Part shown: in pieces, positions 18,847 through 26,865 of the stretch
Layout: the number at the start of each line of letters is the position of its first letter
Numbering within the stretch: position 1 is the first letter of the stretch
Source: Rhodoflexus caldus
Lineage (GTDB): Bacteria; Bacteroidota; Bacteroidia; Cytophagales; Thermoflexibacteraceae
Assembly: GCF_021206925.1 (NCBI RefSeq)
Contig: NZ_JAJPRF010000017.1
Coordinates: 1-64,000 of the forward strand
Direction of reading: 5' to 3'
DNA: 64,000 nucleotides
Position numbers and translations under genes: made by a program
Notes under the pieces: model-generated
What the model saw: the letters and a program-made list of their open reading frames with translations, nothing else
Told to the model about the DNA's origin: nothing
Databases searched by the model: none

Positions 18847-19500
18847 ATGAAAAAGTTGTTTGGGCTGATTGTGCTTTTCCTTATCACAGGAGCAGGCCTA
18901 CGTGCGCAGAACTTCTCAAAAGATATGTGGCACGATGGAGAAGTGGATTTGTTTTCCGGCGAAACTATCAGGGGAAAAATCAAGTACGATTTGGACAATA
19001 ACTCCTTGCAGGTAACTACGGGAGGAACGGTGCGTTCTTTCAGCTCCTATCAAGTGGAATCTTTCCAGATTTTTGACGATTTACAAAAAACGCCACGTTC
19101 GTTTTACACCTTGCCTTACAAAAAAGCCGGTAATTATGACAGCCCGGTTTTTTTTGAGTTGTTATACGAAGGAACCAAACTAACTTTGCTTAACCGAGAG
19201 GTGTTCATTCAGCGCGCCATCGGTGCGCCTAATCCTTGGGGGTGGGGGTGGTGGGGGCCTCGAATGGGTATGGGTACTACCGTTGTGCAGTTAGACAGCT
19301 ACTATGTGCTGGATATGGCAAAAGAGCAGGTAATAAAGCCGGGCGACCAACGAACCGACTGGCTGCCACTGATGAAAGACTTCCGCGACGAGATGAGTGA
19401 GTTTATGCGGGCTAACAAACTTTCCGTTACCGAGCGGAAAGATGTTTTGAAAATTATGGCTCACTACGACGAACTTGTTAAAACTGCCTCCAACAAATAG
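18847..19500 (+). CDS. Exported protein of unknown function
   Basis: I do not recognise this 217-residue protein. It has a clear signal peptide (residues 1-21, ending GLRAQ). A short beta-rich part (residues 25-70, DLFSGETIRGKIKYDLDNNSLQV) reads like proteins annotated as exported and involved in mineral or metal response, but that is only an impression. A striking Trp/Gly-rich patch (about residues 128-142, NPWGWGWWGPRMGMG) interrupts the middle. The C-terminal third is helical and charged. It stands alone between two terminator-like or AT-rich gaps. Confidence 0.75.
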   Translation: MKKLFGLIVLFLITGAGLRAQNFSKDMWHDGEVDLFSGETIRGKIKYDLDNNSLQVTTGGTVRSFSSYQVESFQIFDDLQKTPRSFYTLPYKKAGNYDSPVFFELLYEGTKLTLLNREVFIQRAIGAPNPWGWGWWGPRMGMGTTVVQLDSYYVLDMAKEQVIKPGDQRTDWLPLMKDFRDEMSEFMRANKLSVTERKDVLKIMAHYDELVKTASNK

Positions 19501-19541
19501 TGCAGGGTGAAGGCAAGAAAAAAAACATAAATCATATTGAT

Positions 19542-19566
19542 ATATGAAAATATGTTTATATATTTG
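19542..19566 (+). promoter_or_regulatory. Proposed ArsR operator and -7 box of arsR
   Basis: Positions 19542-19558 (ATATGAAAATATGTTTA) are identical over 17 bases to 26849-26865. The -7 box TATATTTG (19559-19566) follows at once, so a bound repressor would cover the promoter. This fits autoregulation of the ArsR gene starting at 19590. The site belongs to a family of four with consensus ATRAAWAYATGTTTR. Confidence 0.6.
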
Positions 19567-19589
19567 CACTGTTATTCATTTATACAGCT

Positions 19590-19901
19590 ATGGACATAGA
19601 AACGATTGCGTTGCGAATTGATACGGAAAAACTGGAACGGGCTGCTTTTGTGCTGAAGGCTGTGGCGCATCCGGTACGTATTGCAATTATAGATTTATTA
19701 GACCAGTGTGGCCGCCTGAATGTGAGCGAGTTGCAAAATAAGTTAGAGATAGAGCAGGCTTTGTTGTCGCACCACCTGACTAACATGCGCGACCGCGGCA
19801 TTCTCACTGCCGAGCGCGAAGGTAAATGTATTTACTACTCACTGACCGATACAACCATCACCAATATTATCCACTGTATCAACAGTTGCACACGATTTTA
19901 A
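19590..19901 (+). CDS. ArsR-family repressor with four cysteines, probable sulfide sensor
   Basis: The 103-residue protein has the ArsR/SmtB winged helix: LKAVAHPVRIAIIDLL, recognition helix region LEIEQALLSHHLTNMRDRGIL, and wing REGKCIYYSL. Cysteines are at 40 (end of helix 2), 80 (wing), 96 and 100 (last helix). Persulfide-sensing relatives SqrR, BigR and YgaV use one cysteine in helix 2 and one in helix 5. The pairing of C40 with C96 or C100 is similar in outline, though C40 sits a few residues later than in SqrR. A metal sensor is the alternative. The neighbours (persulfide dioxygenase, SQR) favour sulfide or persulfide as signal. It starts 92 bases before the dioxygenase gene, probably in one operon. 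Confidence 0.85.
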   Translation: MDIETIALRIDTEKLERAAFVLKAVAHPVRIAIIDLLDQCGRLNVSELQNKLEIEQALLSHHLTNMRDRGILTAEREGKCIYYSLTDTTITNIIHCINSCTRF

Positions 19902-19993
19902 TTATCTGAAAAACTGACGTAAGTCATTTTTTATCAGCTTTAATTTTTTGACTTTTACTTTTAGTTGATTCATTTTTTTAAACTATACAAACC

Positions 19994-21388
19994 ATGAAAA
20001 TCGAGCAATTGTACACAGGTTGTCTGGCTGAGGCAGCCTATTTTATCGAGTCAGCCGGCGAGGCTGCTGTGATTGACCCCATCCGTGAAACTGAGCCTTA
20101 CATAAAGTTGGCACAGGAACGCGGTGTTAAAATCAAGTACATTTTTGAAACGCATTTCCATGCCGATTTCGTATCCGGCCACTTGGATTTGTCGCACGCC
20201 ACAGGAGCGCCTATCGTATTCGGCCCTACTGCGAAGGCACAGTTTGACTATATTGAAGCCAAAGACGGTGAAATTTTTGAAATAGGCGATGTTACACTGA
20301 AAGTGCTGCATACGCCCGGACATACGCCGGAATCCATGTGTTTGCTGCTCTACGATGAAAACGGTAAGGAACATGCCGTATTCACAGGCGATACACTGTT
20401 TGTGGGTGATGTAGGTCGTCCTGACTTGCTGGACGGTGTTATTATCTCCAAAGAAGAGCAGGTAAGCAACCTGTACGATAGCTTGAACAAGAAAATCAAA
20501 ACTCTGCCTGATGATGTAATTGTATATCCCGGACATGGCCCGGGTTCACTTTGCGGCAAAAGCATCGGCAAAGAAACTCAGTCCACCATTGGCAGAGAGA
20601 AAATGTTTAACTACGCGTTGCAACCGATGACGCGTGAAGAATTTACCCAAATTATTCTGGCAGACCAGTTGCCTGCACCTCAATACTTCGTTAAAAATGC
20701 CATCATTAACCGAACCGGTTATGAGTCAATTGACGAGGTGTTAGGTCGCAACGTACAGCCGTTGGGTGTTACATCGGTAGAATTAGAAATAGAAACCGGT
20801 GCGTTGGTATTAGACACCCGCAACTCCGATGTGTTTGCAATAGGCCATATCCCTAATTCGCTGCAAATAGCGCTGGATGGTTCTTTTGCCGTATGGGTGG
20901 GTACACTCATTACCGATATCAAACAACGGATTGTAGTAGTAGCCGACAAAGGCCGTGAGCGCGAAACCATTCTGCGTTTGGCACGCGTAGGCTACGAAAA
21001 TGTTGCCGGTTATCTGGAAGGTGGTTTTGATGCATGGCGCGAAGCAGATATGCCTGTGGCCACTACCGAAGTGATTACTGCCGAAGAATTAGAGCGAATT
21101 TTTGATGCCGCCACTACAAAAATTTTGGACGTGCGCCGCACCAACGAGTACAAAGGCGGTCATTTGCCTAACGCCATCAACATCCCGCTGCGCGACTTAG
21201 AAAAGAATCTGCACCAGTTGAATCCGAAGGAACGCTACTTTGTGCATTGCGCCGGAGGTTATCGCTCTATGATTGCGGCTTCTATTCTGGCACGCAATGG
21301 CTATAACAAAGTGGTGAATGTGAATGGAGGCATGGAGGCTATTGCAAAAACCCATCTGCCTGTACTCTCAGAAACACAGATGGCATAG
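19994..21388 (+). CDS. Persulfide dioxygenase fused to two rhodanese domains
   Basis: The N-terminal 250 residues are an ETHE1-like metallo-beta-lactamase fold: His54, His56, Asp58, His63, His110, Asp132 and His180 match the metal-binding set, and GDVGRPDLL is typical of persulfide dioxygenases, which oxidise glutathione or other persulfides to sulfite. Two rhodanese domains follow. The first (about 255-355) has Asp317 where the catalytic cysteine should be and is likely structural. The second (about 360-455) has the active loop CAGGYRS with Cys418. A sulfur-transfer step joined to the dioxygenase is expected. The gene follows the ArsR repressor and precedes sqr. It acts in the cytoplasm. Confidence 0.92.
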   Translation: MKIEQLYTGCLAEAAYFIESAGEAAVIDPIRETEPYIKLAQERGVKIKYIFETHFHADFVSGHLDLSHATGAPIVFGPTAKAQFDYIEAKDGEIFEIGDVTLKVLHTPGHTPESMCLLLYDENGKEHAVFTGDTLFVGDVGRPDLLDGVIISKEEQVSNLYDSLNKKIKTLPDDVIVYPGHGPGSLCGKSIGKETQSTIGREKMFNYALQPMTREEFTQIILADQLPAPQYFVKNAIINRTGYESIDEVLGRNVQPLGVTSVELEIETGALVLDTRNSDVFAIGHIPNSLQIALDGSFAVWVGTLITDIKQRIVVVADKGRERETILRLARVGYENVAGYLEGGFDAWREADMPVATTEVITAEELERIFDAATTKILDVRRTNEYKGGHLPNAINIPLRDLEKNLHQLNPKERYFVHCAGGYRSMIAASILARNGYNKVVNVNGGMEAIAKTHLPVLSETQMA

Positions 21389-21456
21389 ACAGTAACTCAA
21401 AAACTGAGGCGGTTTTTAAGTGCCGCCTTAGTTTTTTAAAAAAAACATTTTTATAT

Positions 21457-21471
21457 ATAAATATATGTTTG
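21457..21471 (+). promoter_or_regulatory. Proposed ArsR operator overlapping the sqr -7 box
   Basis: ATAAATATATGTTTG differs from the arsR site at three of 15 positions and from 26835-26849 at two. The -7 box TATGTTTG (21464-21471) lies inside it. The sqr ATG is at 21509. So sqr appears to have its own promoter under the same repressor. Confidence 0.6.
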
Positions 21472-21508
21472 TACATTAGCTGCTACACACCAGTAACATA
21501 TAATCAGT

Positions 21509-22723
21509 ATGAAAGCCAATCTCAAATCACACTATCAGGTATTAATTGCCGGTGGAGGCAATGGAGGAATATCGGTGGCTGCACAGCTATTGCGCAAACA
21601 GTCTAATTTGGATATTGCCATTATTGAGCCTTCCGATAAGCACTATTATCAGCCTGCATGGACTCTTGTAGGCGGCGGAGATTTTGATATTAATGATACA
21701 GTTCGCAATGAAGCCGATTTTATTCCCAAAAATGCGGCATGGATAAAAGATAAGGTTGCACAATTTGTACCCGACGAAAACAAGGTCATACTGGCCGGTG
21801 GCGATGCGGTTACTTACGATTGGTTAGTAGTTTCTATCGGCATACAACTCAATTGGTCTGCTATTAAAGGGTTGGAAGGCAACTTGGGTAAAAATGGCAT
21901 TACTTCCAATTATCTCTTCAATGTTGCTCCTTACACGTTTGAGTGTATCAAAAACTTTAAAGGCGGGAAAGCAATTTTTACCAATCCGAGTACACCTGTT
22001 AAATGCGGAGGCGCGCCTCAAAAAATTATGTACTTGGCTGCCGATTATTTCCGCAAGCATGGTATATTAGATAAGGCCGATATTCATTTTTACTCCGGTG
22101 GCGGTGTAATTTTCGGTGTAAAAAAATATGCTGAAACACTTAACAAAGTTATTCAGCGATACGGTATCAAAACGCACTTCAAGCACAATTTGGTAGAGAT
22201 TCGCGCCGATGAGAAGAAGGCGATTTTTGAAACCGAGCAAGACGGTCAAAAAGTACAAGTAGTTGAAAACTACGAGTTTATACATGTAACTCCGCCACAG
22301 TCTGCACCGGATGTAATTCGTACAAGTCCGTTGGCAGTACCCGACTCTCCGGGAGGATGGTTGGATGTGGACAAAGGTACTTTGAGGCACAACCGATACA
22401 AAAACGTATTCGGAATTGGCGATAATACAAGCACGCCCAATGCCAAAACAGGTGCCGCCATTCGCAAACAAGCTCCTGTTTTAGTTGAAAATTTATACCG
22501 CAGTATTACAGGGCAACAAATGGATGCCATGTACAACGGTTATGGCTCCTGTCCGTTGGTTACAGGCTACGGCAAATTAGTGTTGGCAGAGTTTGACTAC
22601 AACAACGAGCCTATCGAAACATTTCCCTTTGACCAAGGAGAAGAACGCTGGACAATGTATCAACTCAAAAAGCGCGTATTGCCGTGGCTGTACTGGAATA
22701 AAATCCTGAAAGGAACAGCTTAA
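21509..22723 (+). CDS. sqr: Sulfide:quinone oxidoreductase, type II (SQOR-like)
   Basis: SQR oxidises sulfide at the membrane and passes electrons to quinone, producing persulfide. The 404-residue flavoprotein has the FAD loop GGGNGG at 15-20, the second flavin motif NVFGIGDNTSTPNAKTGAAIR, and the two redox cysteines of the family at 166 (VKCGGAPQK) and 348 (GYGSCPLVTGYGK). This pair and the C-terminal membrane-binding WTMYQLKKRVLPWLYWNKI match the type II group that includes human SQOR. The gene follows the persulfide dioxygenase by 120 bases and is followed by the DUF6132 gene after nine. Confidence 0.95.
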   Translation: MKANLKSHYQVLIAGGGNGGISVAAQLLRKQSNLDIAIIEPSDKHYYQPAWTLVGGGDFDINDTVRNEADFIPKNAAWIKDKVAQFVPDENKVILAGGDAVTYDWLVVSIGIQLNWSAIKGLEGNLGKNGITSNYLFNVAPYTFECIKNFKGGKAIFTNPSTPVKCGGAPQKIMYLAADYFRKHGILDKADIHFYSGGGVIFGVKKYAETLNKVIQRYGIKTHFKHNLVEIRADEKKAIFETEQDGQKVQVVENYEFIHVTPPQSAPDVIRTSPLAVPDSPGGWLDVDKGTLRHNRYKNVFGIGDNTSTPNAKTGAAIRKQAPVLVENLYRSITGQQMDAMYNGYGSCPLVTGYGKLVLAEFDYNNEPIETFPFDQGEERWTMYQLKKRVLPWLYWNKILKGTA

Positions 22724-22732
22724 TTTTTTGAT

Positions 22733-22924
22733 ATGTTAATCAAGTATAAAAAATGGTTGCTTGCTTCGGCAGGTATTTTGGTAGGTGGCATTGCCGGATG
22801 GGCATTCTGGTACTACATCGGTTGTGAAAGCGGCACCTGCCCGATTACTTCCAATCCGTATCGCAGCATGGCATACGGTGCAGTGATGGGTCTGTTACTG
22901 TTTTGGCCGGAGCGAAGCGAGTAA
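22733..22924 (+). CDS. Small DUF6132 membrane protein
   Basis: The 63-residue protein has two membrane segments (about 8-29 and 45-58) joined by a short loop with two cysteines, C31 and C36, in GCESGTCPITSNPYRS. This loop is the signature of the DUF6132 family, whose members in Bacteroidota commonly sit beside rhodanese, thioredoxin or sulfur genes. It lies nine bases after sqr, so it is co-transcribed. A role in moving or binding sulfur or persulfide at the membrane is inferred from context only. Confidence 0.88.
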   Translation: MLIKYKKWLLASAGILVGGIAGWAFWYYIGCESGTCPITSNPYRSMAYGAVMGLLLFWPERSE

Positions 22925-22947
22925 AACGCTGCTGTTTTGTAATTGCA

Positions 22948-22990
22948 AAAAGACCTGATGTCTCTGAAAAGAGGTGTCGGGTCTTTCTTA
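22948..22990 (+). terminator. Terminator of the sulfide operon
   Basis: A stem of about 17 bp with several G-T pairs (22948-22965 with 22971-22987) lies 25 bases after the DUF6132 stop. The T tract is short, so strength is uncertain. Confidence 0.6.
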
Positions 22991-23088
22991 TGTAGGCGTA
23001 TTTGAAAAATTTTTATGTAGGCCGCTGAAAAACAGTTTTTAAAATCTGATATTTTACCGGTGAATGTCAATTTTGCACGTAAAAACTA

Positions 23089-24573
23089 CTAAATCAGTCG
23101 GATACCAATCATCATGATGTCATCAAGTTGTTTTTGCATGGTTTGCTCCTGCCAGTCTTGCAGTTTTTCAATAAAAATATCCTTTTGCTCGGCCATAGGG
23201 CGGCTGTGAATTTCAAGTATTAACTCCCTCAGGCGGCGAATACCAAATCGCTTGTTTTTAGGGCCGCCAAACTGGTCTTGATAGCCATCGGAGAAGAGGT
23301 AGCACTCCAACGGTTGTTCAAAAGAAAAGTAATGATTGGTAAATGCAGAGGTAGCCATATCATCGCCCCCGATACTGATTAAATCGCCTTTGATATAATG
23401 TAATTCACCGTTTTGTACAATGATAATCGGGCTTTTAGCACCTGCAAAAACCAATTGCTTGCGTGCTTTATCTATACGTATCAGCGCAATATCCATCCCG
23501 TCTTTATTGAGAGTTTCGCGCTGTTTGAGCACTTTTTGAATAGCCAAGCGCATTTCCGCTAAAATAGCATCGGGCGTAAGAACACCGTGTTCTACAACAG
23601 CCTGCTCCAACAAGTTATTGCCAATCATACTCATGAAAGCACCCGGTACGCCGTGCCCTGTGCAATCGGCAGAGGCTATGAATATATACCCGTCTTTTTC
23701 CTGCAACCAATAGAAATCACCACTGACAATATCGCGCGGTTGGTATAATACAAAATGCTCGGGTAGTGTTTCAGCCAGTGTTTCATTGAGCGGTAAGATA
23801 GCTTGCTGGATTCGCTGCGCATAGCGAATGGAATCGGTAATCATGCGGTTTTTGGTTTCCAGCTCGCTGTTTTGTACAGCAATAAAGTCGCGTTGTGCCA
23901 AAATTTCCTCCTGCTGCGAAAGCAGTTCGGCTTGTGCAATTTCAAGGCTTTGATTTTTTTCGTCTAACTGTTGCAGTGTCTTTTTTAATGCCAAACTGTT
24001 AATAAAATTGCTTTTTAGGATATAGTAGCGAAAGATAGAGATGGAAAAAGAAACCAAACCCACCACAAAAAAGCCCGGAAACTCACTTGAAACAAAGAAA
24101 TCGAGTAAGGGCTTGTCGCAAAAAGCAATGAAAAATGTAATGTTGATAAAAATAATGAAAGCGAAATTGACAATAAATATTACAGGGTAAAGAATCGTCA
24201 TAACTGCCGCAGCAATGAAACAGATGATATTGGACACTAAGTAGGGCACCCAGTCCACACAATTGGGGCGATAGGCTGCCGAAGTAAACAGAGCTACTGC
24301 AATTACCTCAAAAACAATCTCGTGCCGAAATTTAAAAATGCGCTGTAACGCAATAGTGGCCAGAATTACGGGAGTAGGAAACAACATCATGAACCACCAA
24401 AGCGATTCGTTGTCTTTGGGAATATGCAACTGCGACAAAATACCGGTAGGGTAGAAGAGTGCAGCCACGAGCCCGCCCCAAATCGCATACCAAGTGCCGA
24501 TGCGTTTATATTCTTTTTGCCATTCGGGTTCAAATTCGCTTAGGTTCAGGTACTTAGGCAGTAGAAATTTCAT
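23089..24573 (-). CDS. Membrane SpoIIE-type serine phosphatase
   Basis: The 494-residue protein has about six membrane segments (residues 27-190), a coiled coil (about 195-255) and a C-terminal PP2C/SpoIIE phosphatase domain (about 265-494). Metal-binding residues are in place: SGDFYW, SADCTGHGVPGAFMS, DGMDIALI, LFSDGYQDQFGG and QLDDIMMIG. Such proteins dephosphorylate anti-anti-sigma factors in stress signalling. Its start is 17 bases after the carotenoid-oxygenase stop, so the two probably share a transcript. No partner switch genes (RsbV/RsbW) are nearby. Confidence 0.9.
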   Translation of the reverse strand: MKFLLPKYLNLSEFEPEWQKEYKRIGTWYAIWGGLVAALFYPTGILSQLHIPKDNESLWWFMMLFPTPVILATIALQRIFKFRHEIVFEVIAVALFTSAAYRPNCVDWVPYLVSNIICFIAAAVMTILYPVIFIVNFAFIIFINITFFIAFCDKPLLDFFVSSEFPGFFVVGLVSFSISIFRYYILKSNFINSLALKKTLQQLDEKNQSLEIAQAELLSQQEEILAQRDFIAVQNSELETKNRMITDSIRYAQRIQQAILPLNETLAETLPEHFVLYQPRDIVSGDFYWLQEKDGYIFIASADCTGHGVPGAFMSMIGNNLLEQAVVEHGVLTPDAILAEMRLAIQKVLKQRETLNKDGMDIALIRIDKARKQLVFAGAKSPIIIVQNGELHYIKGDLISIGGDDMATSAFTNHYFSFEQPLECYLFSDGYQDQFGGPKNKRFGIRRLRELILEIHSRPMAEQKDIFIEKLQDWQEQTMQKQLDDIMMIGIRLI

Positions 24574-24590
24574 TGAACAATAGTTGCCTG

Positions 24591-26759
24591 TTAAAAATTT
24601 GGATAGACGTATTGATTAAAAATTTGACTAATTTCTTGTCTGATTTGTTTGTTGCGTATTTTGCCAAGCATGTAATCGTAATCCTCCCTGATGTTGATTA
24701 CATAGTCAGGGTTTGTATTGGGTTGTGCATCGGGCACCCATACGGTATGGATAGTAAACCCGAAGGACATATCGGGGTGGTTTAATTTGCAAACAGGCCC
24801 TTTGGCGAGGGCTGTGGCATCAAAAATCCAGATTTCAGGTTGGTAATCGTATGTGCCATCCGAAAGCGGATAGCCTACGGAAACCGTTGTCAGTATGTAA
24901 CCATCTTTGTAGGGTGGTATATCGCTGCGAGGTTCGCTGCGAGGTACAAACTGCAATGACCAGAAGTAGGTTTCTTTGTCAAATGTGTAAAAATCATCTA
25001 CTGTCATTCCTGCGGTTTCCAGACAAAAGAGGGTGTACTGCGAGCCTTGGCGCGTGGCTTCCAAAACCTCCGGTACAGGCACTTTGCGGTTGCGTTTGGG
25101 GTCGTCGTACAGGTTGCGAATAAATACGGTAAGCATATCGGGGCGGAGGCCGTAGCTCTGCCAGTACATATGCGTAATATCGTCTGTTGTGTTATCCGCC
25201 GAGCACATATCGCGGTGGGTGTATAAACCAATACCCCACGTGTGTGCTTCGCGGTTATTGGTATTGTAATAATATTTGCTGTGGTCGGCGAGGTAAGTTC
25301 CGTTCTTGGCATCCATTACTATGCGGCCTACTTGACCTACGTCCATTGCGCCTACGGCCAGCAACCCTACTTTGTCTTTGCGAATCGGTTGCTGCGGATT
25401 AACAGCCTCGCGGTCGTAGGAGCGAATCCATTCGGCAGGGCAGGCAGAGCAGTTATGTGCCGAAAACATGGTAATAATGCCATAAGGATTTTTATAGTTC
25501 ACCGAAAAGTGAACGGTTTCTATCGGAATGACAATTTTTTTTGCCTTCACATGTTTTACATCGGGGCGCAGGTCTGCCCGATGCACCAGATAAATATCGG
25601 TTGAGTCTTGCTGTACGCCACTGGTGAGTTTGCGCATAAACGCATCTATATCTTCCTTGTCGGGAAACACGTTGTACAGCATCACATCCAAGCTAAACTT
25701 AAAAGCGGCATCAATCAGGATGATATAATCCTCGCTGAAGCCGATTTGGTGCATATTTTGGTCAATGAGCAAGCCGTTGCCGTCTTGGTCTGTAACTTCC
25801 CATTGCTGCATGGCGCCTTGCCCGTTCCATCTCATCAGATAAACTGCGTTTTTATTGCTGATGGACGAATCTATTTTGCCTAAAATTTTGGCTTTCAGCC
25901 AGTTCCATATTTTCTCCCAAACAGAATTTTGCGGAATGTATTTGTTTTCCAGTCCGCGGATAAATCCGGCCGCGCGGGTAAGAAAATCTTCGCGCGAGAG
26001 GTTTTCTTTTTCCACTATCCGCATAAAGTTGCGGATGCGCTCTTCCAATCCGTCGGGGTCGGTTTCCAGCCAACTAAAAATGGTCGTGGAAGCCATCAGT
26101 GCTTCATCGGTTTTGGTAAAGTTTACCGTAAACAACTCGCGGGTGCGCGGGTCAAATACAGGGTGTGCCGTTGTCAGCACCATGGCAAAAGGTTGGCGCA
26201 TGAAAGGCGGCGTTCCGCCACGCCATTCTTTATTAGCGCCAATGGGTGTAATTAGGTTGAGGGTATGCGGGTCAAACTCAAAGGGGCGGCCTGCATCAAA
26301 AGTAGCCAGCAGGCGTGTGTGCTTATCATTGCCGAATTTGACAGGCTGAACGGCAGTGTTAATCTGATTTCGCGTTCCCATTTTAATGGAAATGCGCGCC
26401 AGCCCTAAATTCATGAAACCGTATTTTTTGTGCCAAACCGTGCCGCGCATCGTTGCTTCGTCGGCGTAATAGCAGGGAGTGCGCATCAGCCCCGTACTCA
26501 GCAGTACCTGACCTTTTTTTGTTAAATCAAATTTAAGAATTAAACCATCGCCGTTGATAACAGGTGTGCTGTATTCCTGCGCAATGCTGCCGTCCGAGTA
26601 GCGCTCCGTATAGGGAAGGCCGTTGGTATTAACCGTTCCCACGGCAGAGTTAATGAATACAAAGCCTTGTAAATCAGTAGGAACAGTTCCCTCTTTAACA
26701 TCTAATGCGATTTGATTCAACTCTTTGCGGCTGGCAGCAAGCAGGGGGCGCGGAGACAT
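24591..26759 (-). CDS. Carotenoid-oxygenase family protein with large insertions
   Basis: The 722-residue protein belongs to the carotenoid/stilbene cleavage oxygenases (RPE65-like seven-blade propellers with Fe(II)). All four iron-binding histidines can be placed: His199 (TAHPVFDP), His337 (NMHQIGFSEDY), His417 (ETVHFSVNY) and His671 (FTIHTVWVP). It is about 200 residues longer than usual, mainly from a helical insert at about 215-305 and long loops after 430. No signal peptide is seen. The substrate is unknown; a carotenoid, apocarotenoid or stilbene is possible. It starts 99 bases from the divergent DUF2490 gene and has a possible -7 box at 26776-26783. Confidence 0.88.
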   Translation of the reverse strand: MSPRPLLAASRKELNQIALDVKEGTVPTDLQGFVFINSAVGTVNTNGLPYTERYSDGSIAQEYSTPVINGDGLILKFDLTKKGQVLLSTGLMRTPCYYADEATMRGTVWHKKYGFMNLGLARISIKMGTRNQINTAVQPVKFGNDKHTRLLATFDAGRPFEFDPHTLNLITPIGANKEWRGGTPPFMRQPFAMVLTTAHPVFDPRTRELFTVNFTKTDEALMASTTIFSWLETDPDGLEERIRNFMRIVEKENLSREDFLTRAAGFIRGLENKYIPQNSVWEKIWNWLKAKILGKIDSSISNKNAVYLMRWNGQGAMQQWEVTDQDGNGLLIDQNMHQIGFSEDYIILIDAAFKFSLDVMLYNVFPDKEDIDAFMRKLTSGVQQDSTDIYLVHRADLRPDVKHVKAKKIVIPIETVHFSVNYKNPYGIITMFSAHNCSACPAEWIRSYDREAVNPQQPIRKDKVGLLAVGAMDVGQVGRIVMDAKNGTYLADHSKYYYNTNNREAHTWGIGLYTHRDMCSADNTTDDITHMYWQSYGLRPDMLTVFIRNLYDDPKRNRKVPVPEVLEATRQGSQYTLFCLETAGMTVDDFYTFDKETYFWSLQFVPRSEPRSDIPPYKDGYILTTVSVGYPLSDGTYDYQPEIWIFDATALAKGPVCKLNHPDMSFGFTIHTVWVPDAQPNTNPDYVINIREDYDYMLGKIRNKQIRQEISQIFNQYVYPNF

Positions 26760-26775
26760 AATTAGCTTGTTTGCT

Positions 26776-26783
26776 CAAATTTA
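26776..26783 (-). promoter_or_regulatory. Possible -7 box of the carotenoid-oxygenase gene
   Basis: Read on the minus strand this is TAAATTTG, a TAnnTTTG match 16 bases before the start codon at 26759. Confidence 0.4.
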
Positions 26784-26834
26784 AACGAATTGCGGGAATC
26801 TTGCATATATGAAATAAAGTTAGTACTATTACGC

Positions 26835-26865
26835 ATAAATACATGTTTATATGAAAATATGTTTA
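26835..26865 (+). promoter_or_regulatory. Two proposed ArsR operators between divergent genes
   Basis: Two motif copies lie nearly side by side: ATAAATACATGTTTA (26835-26849) and ATGAAAATATGTTTA (26851-26865). The second, with the two bases before it, is identical to 19542-19558 at the arsR promoter. The first matches the sqr site at 13 of 15 positions. The double site sits between the carotenoid-oxygenase and DUF2490 genes and touches the proposed DUF2490 start codon. Confidence 0.55.
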
